Shown here: piece by piece, positions 1 through 5,009 of the stretch
Layout: each line of letters starts with the position of its first letter
Position numbering within the stretch: the stretch's first letter is position 1
Origin: a bacterium
Lineage (GTDB): Bacteria; Patescibacteriota; Minisyncoccia; CAIUEV01; JAHKAQ01
Assembly (NCBI GenBank): GCA_018399475.1
Contig: JAGYOS010000028.1
Span: 1-5,009, forward strand
Direction: 5' to 3'
Length of the DNA stretch: 5,009 nt
The notes under the pieces: generated by a model
What the model was told of the DNA's origin: nothing
Seen by the model: the letters and a program-made list of their open reading frames with translations, nothing else
Databases searched by the model: none
Translations under genes and position numbers: made by a program

Positions 1-22
1 TACCTAACTGAGCTATGCACCC
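1..22 (-). tRNA. 5' end of a tRNA, cut by the window edge
   Basis: Read on the minus strand from position 22, the sequence begins GGGTGCA (5' half of a 7-bp acceptor stem), then TA at tRNA positions 8-9, then GCTC (5' half of the D stem) and AGTTAGGTA, a normal D loop with the conserved GG pair. This is the usual start of a bacterial class I tRNA. The anticodon, T arm and 3' end lie beyond position 1, so neither the amino acid nor an encoded CCA can be determined. It lies 87 bp downstream of the RNase J stop codon on the same strand and might be co-transcribed with it. A chance match is unlikely because the acceptor, linker, D stem and D loop are all in register. Confidence 0.85.
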
Positions 23-43
23 ATGTTGAGAGTATATCTAACA

Positions 44-68
44 AATAAGGGTTGGGTCAACTCTTATT
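44..68. repeat. 11-bp inverted repeat between rnj and the downstream tRNA
   Basis: The arms at 44-54 and 58-68 can pair over 11 positions around a 3-base loop (GGT). Ten pairs are Watson-Crick. The eleventh (50 with 62) is a G-U wobble in plus-strand RNA and an A-C mismatch in minus-strand RNA, the direction of the genes. The structure is therefore slightly better on the plus strand. No T-tract follows the hairpin on the minus strand, so it is not a canonical terminator for rnj. It might be a processing or end-protecting hairpin between the rnj mRNA and the tRNA, or simply an AT-rich coincidence. Confidence 0.45.
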
Positions 69-81
69 GTGATTTTTAGAG

Positions 82-95
82 TCAGTTTATACTGA
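82..95 (+). repeat. Short hairpin with a T-tract on the plus strand, beside the rnj stop
   Basis: TCAGT (82-86) pairs with ACTGA (91-95) around the loop TTAT. On the plus strand the stem is followed by ATTTTTTTATT, which resembles a weak intrinsic terminator facing into the 3' end of rnj from outside. In the direction of rnj the T-tract becomes an A-tract before the hairpin, so it is not a normal terminator for that gene. The stem is only 5 bp, and in this AT-rich sequence it could easily be chance. Confidence 0.25.
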
Positions 96-109
96 ATTTT
101 TTTATTATT

Positions 110-1942
110 TTAGACCTCAATCACTACCGGTAGAACCATCGGTCTTCTTTGAGTTTTATTAAAGAGGAATTGTCCCACTTCATCTCTGATGGCATTGCGG
201 ACATATTCCCAATTAATAGCATGTCCGCCTCCTGTTTTTTGGATTATTAAGTCTCTGATTACTTGGCGAGTTTGTTTTAAGAGTTCCTGGTTATTTTTCA
301 TGTAAATAAATCCGCGGGAGATCAAATCAGCATTACCTATTTGCTCTCCGGTTTTTGAATCAATTGTGACAATCACGGTAAACATTCCGTCTCGCGACAT
401 TTGCATTCTTTCTCTAAGGACTACATTACCGATGTCTCCTACGCCCAAGCCGTCTACCATTACATAATTGGCGGGAACTTTAAGATTTGTCAATTTCCCT
501 TCTCCTTTTTTATCAAATTCCATAATTCTGCCGTTTTCACCGATAAGAATATTTGAATCAGGCATGCCGATATCCTTAGCTAATTTGCCGTGAAGCCTTA
601 ACATATAATGGTTTCCATGGATAGGTATTAAATATTTGGGTTTTACCAAGTTTATCATTAGTCTTAAATCTTCACTTTTTCCGTGGCCTCCCGAATGAAC
701 ATCCATCATCTTATAATGGATAACGTTTACTCCTTTTTTATAAAGGTCATCTTTAACTTTTTGAACAGTACGCTCATTACCAGGAATTACCGAAGAGGAA
801 AAGATAACAGTATCTCCCTTAACAAGCTTGACATGTTGGTGTTCTCCGTTAGCTATTCTCATCAAAACGGCATTTCCTTCCCCTTGAGCACCGGTACACA
901 TAATAATAATTTTATTAAGGGGATAATTACTTGTTTGAGAGATATCTATAAAAGTACCCGGTTTTGCTTTGATGTAACCCATTTTTCGGGCTATTTCAAC
1001 AGTATTTTTCATACTGAATCCGTCAACAGCTACTTTTCTGCCATATTTTTCCGCTATTTCTACCATATGGCGGATTCTGGTTAAGAGAGTAGAAAAAGTT
1101 CCGGCGATGATTCTTCCTTCAGCGTTTTGAATTATTTTTTCAAAGGAGTCTCTGACTTTGCTTTCCGATATTGTAAAACCAGGGATGCCGGCATCTGTTG
1201 AATCACTCATTAAAGCCAGTACTCCTTTTTTAGCAATAAGAGCTATTTCTCCGATGTCGGTAGGCTCTTCTCCAATAGGATTTTGATCAAATTTGAAATC
1301 TCCGGTATGGAAAATTGTTCCAACCGGTGTGGTAATAGCCAAACCTAAAGAATCAGGGATAGAATGGCAAACATGGATAAATTCTATTTCAAAAGATCCC
1401 AGTTTTATTTTATCGGCAGGCATAACGTCTTTAATGTTGAGTTTGGGACTGTTCTTATAATCTTCTTGGCGTTTAGCAATAATTGCTTTAGTCATGCGGC
1501 CTGTATAAATTGGAGGGTTCCCTAATATTTTCATGTGATGGGGGATAGCCCCGATATGATCAAGATGGCCGTGAGTGATAATTACCCCCCTAATTCTATC
1601 TGTTTTATCTCTTAAGTAGCGAGAATTGGGGATTACATAATCAATACCGGGCATTTCTTCATCCGGGAATTGCATCCCCATGTCAACTATGATTATGTCT
1701 TCGTTGTATTCAAAGACAGTCATGTTGCGGCCGACTTCTTCTAATCCTCCTAAGGGAATAATGCGCAATTTGTCTTTAACGGGCTTTACTTCGCCTCCGT
1801 TATTTTGAGGCCTTGTTCCTCTTATGTTAATTCCTCCGGCGCGATAACTTTTTTCTCGACCTCCTCTTTTGTTAAAGAAGGAGTTTCTGGAAAACGAATT
1901 TCGCCCCGAGGATCTTTTTGCTGTATTTTTTGTTGGAGTCAT
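110..1942 (-). CDS. rnj: Ribonuclease J (metallo-beta-lactamase/beta-CASP RNase)
   Basis: This 610-residue protein is a complete RNase J, a cytoplasmic zinc-dependent endonuclease and 5'-3' exonuclease of mRNA decay and RNA maturation. Residues 1-57 are a basic, probably disordered tail. The metallo-beta-lactamase core begins at LRIIPLGGLEEVGRNM (59-74). Expected metal ligands are present: HGHLDH (124-129), H193, D215 in HTGDFKFD, and H442 in PIHGN. Their spacing agrees within one residue with B. subtilis RNase J1. The beta-CASP part includes GTFSTL (281-286), TGAQGEGNAVL (350-360), SSSVIPGNE (382-390) and HSGGHG (416-421). The C-terminal RNase J domain occupies about 485-610, with DIGNVVLRERMQMSRDG. 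The ATG at 1942 is the first Met after an in-frame TAA and has no clear Shine-Dalgarno. A later start would remove the basic tail; family members often begin close to the core. tRNA-Leu lies 190 bp upstream. Function is secure; the exact start is less so. Confidence 0.96.
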   Translation of the reverse strand: MTPTKNTAKRSSGRNSFSRNSFFNKRGGREKSYRAGGINIRGTRPQNNGGEVKPVKDKLRIIPLGGLEEVGRNMTVFEYNEDIIIVDMGMQFPDEEMPGIDYVIPNSRYLRDKTDRIRGVIITHGHLDHIGAIPHHMKILGNPPIYTGRMTKAIIAKRQEDYKNSPKLNIKDVMPADKIKLGSFEIEFIHVCHSIPDSLGLAITTPVGTIFHTGDFKFDQNPIGEEPTDIGEIALIAKKGVLALMSDSTDAGIPGFTISESKVRDSFEKIIQNAEGRIIAGTFSTLLTRIRHMVEIAEKYGRKVAVDGFSMKNTVEIARKMGYIKAKPGTFIDISQTSNYPLNKIIIMCTGAQGEGNAVLMRIANGEHQHVKLVKGDTVIFSSSVIPGNERTVQKVKDDLYKKGVNVIHYKMMDVHSGGHGKSEDLRLMINLVKPKYLIPIHGNHYMLRLHGKLAKDIGMPDSNILIGENGRIMEFDKKGEGKLTNLKVPANYVMVDGLGVGDIGNVVLRERMQMSRDGMFTVIVTIDSKTGEQIGNADLISRGFIYMKNNQELLKQTRQVIRDLIIQKTGGGHAINWEYVRNAIRDEVGQFLFNKTQRRPMVLPVVIEV

Positions 1943-1968
1943 TTTAATCTGATAATTATTGTTTAAAA

Positions 1969-1986
1969 TTTATTCTGTTTATTCTG
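1969..1986. repeat. Two tandem copies of a 9-base unit in the rnj leader
   Basis: TTTATTCTG occurs twice back to back (1969-1977 and 1978-1986). Read in the direction of rnj it is CAGAATAAA twice, located 27-44 bases before the rnj ATG and directly after the 1989-2017 hairpin. It could be a protein- or ribosome-contact site in the leader or a trivial slippage duplication; nothing in the sequence decides between these. Confidence 0.5.
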
Positions 1987-1988
1987 CT

Positions 1989-2017
1989 TAATTAATTCCA
2001 ATTACTGGAATTAATTA
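1989..2017. repeat. Perfect 12-bp hairpin in the rnj leader, T6 on the plus strand
   Basis: The arms 1989-2000 and 2006-2017 are perfectly complementary over 12 bp, with the loop ATTAC between them. On the plus strand the stem is followed at once by six T (2018-2023), giving the shape of an intrinsic terminator, although the stem has only two GC pairs. No plus-strand gene lies nearby, so it would stop only transcription antisense to the tRNA-Leu. In the direction of rnj the hairpin follows an A-tract and ends 46 bases before the start codon, so it would sit in the 5' leader. The structure itself is certain as a dyad; its function is open. Confidence 0.6.
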
Positions 2018-2073
2018 TTTTTTACTTAACTTTTTATTTTTAATAAAATTAATTTTTGTTTTTTACTTGCTGA

Positions 2074-2119
2074 TTTAAAATTTTTAATTGCCAGCTTAGC
2101 AATTAGTTGAAATTTTAAA
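2074..2119. repeat. Long two-part hairpin just downstream of tRNA-Leu
   Basis: The outer arms TTTAAAATTT (2074-2083) and AAATTTTAAA (2110-2119) pair over 10 bp. Inside them TAATTGC (2085-2091) and GCAATTA (2099-2105) pair over 7 bp around a 7-base loop. One and four unpaired bases separate the two stems. In the direction of the genes it begins 13 bases after the last base of tRNA-Leu. No T-tract follows on that strand, so it is not a standard terminator. It could guide 3' processing of the tRNA precursor, or could be chance in AT-rich DNA. Confidence 0.5.
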
Positions 2120-2132
2120 GTTTTATTTATTG

Positions 2133-2217
2133 TGCCGAGAGAGGGATTTGAACCCTCAAGGACAAAAAGTCCACTAGCCCCTGAAGCTAGCGTGTCTGCC
2201 AATTTCACCATCTCGGC
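2133..2217 (-). tRNA. tRNA-Leu, anticodon CAG
   Basis: The 85-base minus-strand sequence folds as a class II tRNA. The acceptor stem is GCCGAGA (2217-2211) with TCTCGGC (2140-2134), and the discriminator base is A (2133), as expected for leucine. The D stem is GTG with CAC. The anticodon stem CTAGC/GCTAG encloses the loop TTCAGGG, giving anticodon CAG (complement of 2181-2183), which reads CUG codons. The long variable arm is GGAC-TTTTT-GTCC. The T stem GAGGG/CCCTC encloses TTCAAAT. The bases after the discriminator are CAA, so CCA is not encoded and must be added by a CCA-adding enzyme. It stands alone, 137 bp after the sugar isomerase gene and 190 bp before rnj, on the same strand as both. 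Confidence 0.97.
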
Positions 2218-2354
2218 GTGGAAATGGCCAACAACTCAAATAAATAACAGTATTTATTTTTCAAAAGCTAAACAAAAGATTTTTCTTTTAAGAATAAGCC
2301 GGCGATAAAAAACCAAAGTTAAATTTAAAAGAGTAAAGAAAACAAAATAAAAAA
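2218..2354. other. Gap between the isomerase gene and tRNA-Leu, no clear signal
   Basis: This 137-bp AT-rich gap should hold the end of the isomerase transcript and possibly the tRNA-Leu promoter. I see no convincing intrinsic terminator for the isomerase on the minus strand. A 6-bp dyad (AAAAGA at 2274-2279 with TCTTTT at 2284-2289) is too weak to rely on. A TTGAAA on the minus strand (2265-2260) could be a -35 box, but the hexamer 17 bases further on, TATTTG, is a poor -10, so I do not call a promoter. Read-through from the isomerase gene into the tRNA is therefore possible. Confidence 0.4.
2238..2259. repeat. Perfect 9-bp AT-only dyad upstream of tRNA-Leu
   Basis: AAATAAATA (2238-2246) and TATTTATTT (2251-2259) are perfectly complementary around ACAG. 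The dyad ends 20 bases before the 5' end of tRNA-Leu, where promoter elements or the tRNA 5' leader would lie. On the plus strand it runs into more T (to 2261). It could be an operator, part of a leader removed by RNase P, or a chance product of AT richness. Confidence 0.4.
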
Positions 2355-3371
2355 CTAATTTTTGGCAAGTTTCTTTTTAAGTTCTTCCACCATTTTGACC
2401 GGAGTAGGATCTTGATTTATATAAAGCGCTAAATAATAAGAAATCCAGTCACTGTAATTTAAGAGATAAAAGAATCTTTCAAGTTTGTTTTTTCCTTTAG
2501 CTTCTATACACAGTACATTATATCCCATTTTTGTCAAGATTTCTCTTGTTATCCTCTCTCTTTTTATGTTCTGAGGGTTTGTCTTGGGATCTTGAAGAGA
2601 AATAATTACAAAAGAAGCGGGGTCCCCGTTTAAATATCCATTGAATTCGTTATGGTTTAATTCAGGATAATAATTCCAAAAAGCGGGCAGTTTGGAATTC
2701 TCGTTGATTTTTATTTTGCTTATCATAGCGGCATATCTTAATTCGTAACTGGTGTAAAAAATAGGAATCTTCCCTTTAATTTCTTTTGCTATGGCAGCAC
2801 TTTCATTTGCCACTTCCCCTTCGTTATTACTTTTTAAAAAAGTAGCGACCTTTTCCAATGGTTCGTTTATCGTTCTAACCGCTGCGGAATTTTCAGCCAC
2901 TTTTGCCATTGCCGAAAAAGCCGTTGCCAAGGCAAAGCGGGGCTGAAAATTTTCATCTTTTATCCCGTAATTTACAATTGGCGTTCCATCGGCTAAACAT
3001 TTTTCAGCCAATTTACCGCCATTTGAAAAACCGACTACTGCATATTTTCCTCTGGCTTTTTCATAGGATTCCAATGTCTCTTCCGTATTACCCGAGAAAG
3101 AACTGATGAAGAAAAGGGGATTCTTTGTTAAAGAAAGAGGAATTCCATAGTTAGTGTGGGTGAAGATGGGAACTTTAGGTTCGGCGATTGTTTGAAGAAG
3201 ATATCCCGGCATGGCTGAGCCTCCCATTCCGCAAACTATTATTGAATCACATTTTTTTTCGCTTCTGATATTGCCGGCAGCTTTTAAACCCCGTGCAAAT
3301 TGATCAGGAGTTTCAAGAATTACTTTCTTTAAATTATTTTTATCTATTTTTTTATCTTTTTCTTCCATCAT
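2355..3371 (-). CDS. Bifunctional phosphoglucose/phosphomannose isomerase
   Basis: This 338-residue cytoplasmic enzyme is expected to convert glucose-6-phosphate and mannose-6-phosphate reversibly to fructose-6-phosphate, joining glycolysis to sugar-nucleotide synthesis. The N-terminal SIS domain has GMGGSAMPG (48-56) and the phosphate-binding SSFSGNTEE (90-98). R146 lies in QPRFAL. E224 in NENSK and H240 in LNHNE have the same 16-residue spacing as the catalytic Glu and His described for Pyrobaculum aerophilum PGI/PMI (from memory). The second SIS half covers about 200-320. The C-terminal DPTPVKMVEELKKKL (321-335) supplies the helix that normally carries the catalytic lysine, perhaps K326. 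The length is typical of the family. The start is ATG at 3371, followed by a second ATG; an in-frame TAA lies upstream and there is no clear Shine-Dalgarno. The stop is TAG. The gene follows the peptide-binding protein after 55 bp, possibly in one transcript. A pure sugar-phosphate isomerase of single specificity is the main alternative. Confidence 0.93.
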   Translation of the reverse strand: MMEEKDKKIDKNNLKKVILETPDQFARGLKAAGNIRSEKKCDSIIVCGMGGSAMPGYLLQTIAEPKVPIFTHTNYGIPLSLTKNPLFFISSFSGNTEETLESYEKARGKYAVVGFSNGGKLAEKCLADGTPIVNYGIKDENFQPRFALATAFSAMAKVAENSAAVRTINEPLEKVATFLKSNNEGEVANESAAIAKEIKGKIPIFYTSYELRYAAMISKIKINENSKLPAFWNYYPELNHNEFNGYLNGDPASFVIISLQDPKTNPQNIKRERITREILTKMGYNVLCIEAKGKNKLERFFYLLNYSDWISYYLALYINQDPTPVKMVEELKKKLAKN

Positions 3372-3426
3372 ATTTTTGAGCCAAATTTTAGAGTTAAAGT
3401 AAAAACTTTTTTAAATTTTATTTTTA
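3372..3426 (-). promoter_or_regulatory. 55-bp spacer before the isomerase, possible -10 box
   Basis: On the minus strand the hexamer TAAAAT (3392-3387) resembles a -10 element. Transcription from it would start only a few bases before the isomerase ATG at 3371, giving a very short or almost absent leader. No matching -35 hexamer is visible at the usual distance, so read-through from the upstream peptide-binding protein gene is equally possible. This is a weak call. Confidence 0.2.
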
Positions 3427-5009
3427 TTATTCTGCCGTTTTTTTGATCCTTTTTTTGTCTAAATGCCAGTTGACTATTCCTGCATAACGATTGGAGGTAG
3501 TACCTATAGATTCCAAAGCGATACCTTGAACGGACTTGTTAACAGGGAAAAGATAATAAGGCGAATAGAGGAAAATAGCCGGAATATCTTTGTTAACTAG
3601 AAGCTGAAATTTTTGGTAAAGCTGGGTGCGAGTTTCTTCATTTGTTTCTTGCCTGCCTTGGTCTAAAAGTTCATCTACTTCTTCATTTTTATAATTAGCC
3701 AGATTTTGTCCGGGACTTTTTCTCTCACCGGAATGCCAATAAGGGCGAGGATCAGGGTCAACTTTTAAAGTTTCACCGAAAAGAAGAGTCTCATATTCTC
3801 TTGGTTCTATTTTACTGCTTAAAAGATCTCCGATTGATAGAATCTCCAAATTGGTCAAAATGCCTGCTTTTTCCCATTGTTGCTTGATGATCTCAGCTGT
3901 TTTTACCAACTCCGGGTAATCGGTGGTTGTCAGAGTTATCTGCAAAGGATTATCTTCTTTATCAAAATATACTTTTTGAATTTCTGTCTGAGTTTCTTCT
4001 TCCGGTTGCTCTTCATTTTCATCCTCGTTATTTTCAGTTTCTTCTTCAGCTTCATTTTCATTACTATCGGAATTTTCTTCATTCTCGTTTTCTCCATTTC
4101 CACCTTCTTCAGTTTCGGGTAGATAATCTTTTAATTCCCAACCTGCCTTTTCTAATATTTCTTTGGCTTTTTCAGTTGAACAACCTCTTTTATCAAATTC
4201 TTCAACTCCGTCCATGGGTATTGTCAAAACTGGAGAATCTACGGGTTTGCCTTTTCCGTAAAGAGCTTCGTTTATAATTTCATCTTTACAAGTCGCCCAA
4301 GCTAAGGCTTTCCTAGTATCATCATCAGCTAAATTTTCGCTTGTGTAAGTATTAAGAAAGATAGCGTAGTAGCGGGGGAGCGATATTTGGTATAAATTTA
4401 TTTCTTCCTCATTAATTCTTTGGGAACTGTGGTGGGTCAAATCATTAATTGCCAAAACTTCTTTTTTCTCCAGAGCGGATAAAGCTGTTTCTTCATCAGG
4501 ATAAAATTTAAAGAGTAATGTTTCCAGATAAGGTTCCTGCAAATAATAATCGGGGTTTGCTTTTAGAATAATTTGACTTACAATTCCGTTTTTATCTTTT
4601 TCCAAGCGATTAAAGCAGTAAGGTCCCGTTCCGATAGGGGCTTTGTTAAATTCCGAGAGCAAAAATTCTTCCGGGCTTACATCCTGCCAAATATGTTTAG
4701 GTAAAATGCCAAAAGTTAAATTATGAAGAAAAGGAACGAACGGCTTTTTTAAGTTAAAAACAATTTGATAGTCTCCTCGGGCCTCTGTTTCAACTCCTGT
4801 CCAATTAAGTCTCAAGGGCGATTGGTAGCGGGGATTTTGGATTATATTTAGAGTAAAGATGACATCTTCCGCGGTAAGAGGTTCCCCATCATGGAATAGA
4901 ACATTTTCTTTCAAGTTAATGGTATATTGGACCTTTTCTTCATTTACTTCCCAACCGGAGGCGATATCATTTACGAGCTGATTATTTTCATCATATTTCA
5001 TAAGTCCCG
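3427..5009 (-). CDS. Peptide ABC transporter substrate-binding protein, SBP_bac_5, 5' partial
   Basis: This is the extracytoplasmic peptide-binding component of an Opp/Dpp-type ABC importer. The reading frame runs off the right edge. The ATG at 5001 gives a 524-residue product, but codons for Gly-Leu precede it in frame, giving GLMKYDENNQLV, the usual internal family motif (GL-x-x-Y/D). The true start, and any signal peptide or lipobox cysteine, therefore lies outside. Counting from that Met, hallmarks are DIASGWEV (12-19), FHDGEPLTAEDVIFT (36-50), PIGTGPY (122-128), NPDYY (149-153), and the C-terminal-lobe segment around 344-476. Residues 296-340 are an acidic, Asn-rich insert between AGWELKDY and the strand that normally follows. 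The C-terminus ends NWHLDKKRIKKTAE without a membrane segment. No permease or ATPase gene is visible; they could lie upstream. The substrate could also be something other than peptides (nickel, glycosides), since this family is broad. Confidence 0.93.
   Translation of the reverse strand, partial: GLMKYDENNQLVNDIASGWEVNEEKVQYTINLKENVLFHDGEPLTAEDVIFTLNIIQNPRYQSPLRLNWTGVETEARGDYQIVFNLKKPFVPFLHNLTFGILPKHIWQDVSPEEFLLSEFNKAPIGTGPYCFNRLEKDKNGIVSQIILKANPDYYLQEPYLETLLFKFYPDEETALSALEKKEVLAINDLTHHSSQRINEEEINLYQISLPRYYAIFLNTYTSENLADDDTRKALAWATCKDEIINEALYGKGKPVDSPVLTIPMDGVEEFDKRGCSTEKAKEILEKAGWELKDYLPETEEGGNGENENEENSDSNENEAEEETENNEDENEEQPEEETQTEIQKVYFDKEDNPLQITLTTTDYPELVKTAEIIKQQWEKAGILTNLEILSIGDLLSSKIEPREYETLLFGETLKVDPDPRPYWHSGERKSPGQNLANYKNEEVDELLDQGRQETNEETRTQLYQKFQLLVNKDIPAIFLYSPYYLFPVNKSVQGIALESIGTTSNRYAGIVNWHLDKKRIKKTAE
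3982..4116 (-). other. Acidic low-complexity insert inside the peptide-binding protein
   Basis: This coding segment specifies 45 residues (296-340 counted from the Met at 5001). By direct count 23 are Asp or Glu and 9 are Asn, and there is no Lys or Arg. It is almost entirely made of GAA, GAG and AAT-type codons. It lies between AGWELKDY and the segment DNPLQITLTTTD, a position that is a surface loop in this fold. A disordered, negatively charged loop outside the membrane is the simplest reading. Confidence 0.85.

Noticed and set aside
44..68. Hairpin after rnj as its intrinsic terminator
   Set aside because: On the rnj strand it has an A-C mismatch and no following T-tract, so I list it only as an inverted repeat.
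683..1084. A 133-codon plus-strand reading frame inside rnj
   Set aside because: It lies wholly antisense to conserved RNase J motifs and resembles no family I recognise.
2026..2211. A 61-codon minus-strand reading frame beginning MVKLADTLASGASG
   Set aside because: Its first half is the translation of tRNA-Leu itself, a well-known false gene, and the rest is AT-rich spacer coding for Lys, Leu and Ile. It has no independent support.
2274..2289. Short AAAAGA/TCTTTT dyad as a terminator of the isomerase gene
   Set aside because: Six AT-rich pairs without a clear T-tract on the relevant strand are not distinguishable from chance here.
2903..3106. A 67-codon plus-strand reading frame inside the sugar isomerase gene
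   Set aside because: It is antisense to the conserved SIS domain and has no recognisable features.
3877..4277. Two overlapping plus-strand frames (3877-4122 and 3927-4277), very rich in Phe, Leu and Ile, that look like membrane proteins
   Set aside because: They are the mirror of the acidic insert: GAA and GAG codons read in reverse as TTC and CTC. The apparent membrane segments are an artefact of that composition.
1..5009. CRISPR array, transposon, toxin-antitoxin, defence or phage genes, recoded stop codons
   Set aside because: There are no spaced direct repeats, no transposase or recombinase motifs and no small paired genes. The main frames remain open under the standard bacterial code.

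Overview
The window looks like an ordinary housekeeping stretch from an AT-rich bacterial genome, most likely a member of the Candidate Phyla Radiation (Patescibacteria, Parcubacteria-like). The reasons are indirect. The RNase J has a basic N-terminal tail and motif wording (GTFSTL, CTGAQGEGNAVLMRIA, MMDVHSGGHG) that I associate with that group. Sugar isomerisation relies on a short bifunctional phosphoglucose/phosphomannose isomerase. Recognisable Shine-Dalgarno sequences are absent. The standard bacterial code fits: all long frames stay open and stop with TAA, TAG and TAA, with no sign of TGA recoding. Lineage assignment is inference.

Every gene I can support lies on the minus strand, so the transcriptional order runs from right to left. 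(1) 5009-3427: an ABC-type oligopeptide-binding protein (SBP_bac_5 family) whose 5' end lies outside the window; it carries a 45-residue acidic low-complexity insert. (2) A 55-bp gap, then 3371-2355: a complete phosphoglucose/phosphomannose isomerase of the SIS family. (3) A 137-bp AT-rich gap, then 2217-2133: tRNA-Leu(CAG). (4) A 190-bp gap with two strong inverted repeats, then 1942-110: a complete ribonuclease J with an intact metal-binding site. (5) An 87-bp gap, then 22-1: the 5' end of a second tRNA, cut by the window edge.

The genes do not form an obvious functional pathway: peptide uptake, central sugar metabolism, RNA processing and translation. RNase J is the nuclease expected to take part in mRNA turnover and possibly in maturation of neighbouring transcripts, but nothing here proves a link. 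The gaps are rich in short AT dyads. Three of these (82-95, 1989-2017, 2238-2259) have their T-tract on the plus strand, opposite to the direction of the genes.

I found no mobile element, CRISPR array, toxin-antitoxin pair, defence gene or clear new system. The points worth a second look are the acidic insert, the basic RNase J tail, the structured RNase J leader and the lack of ribosome binding sites.
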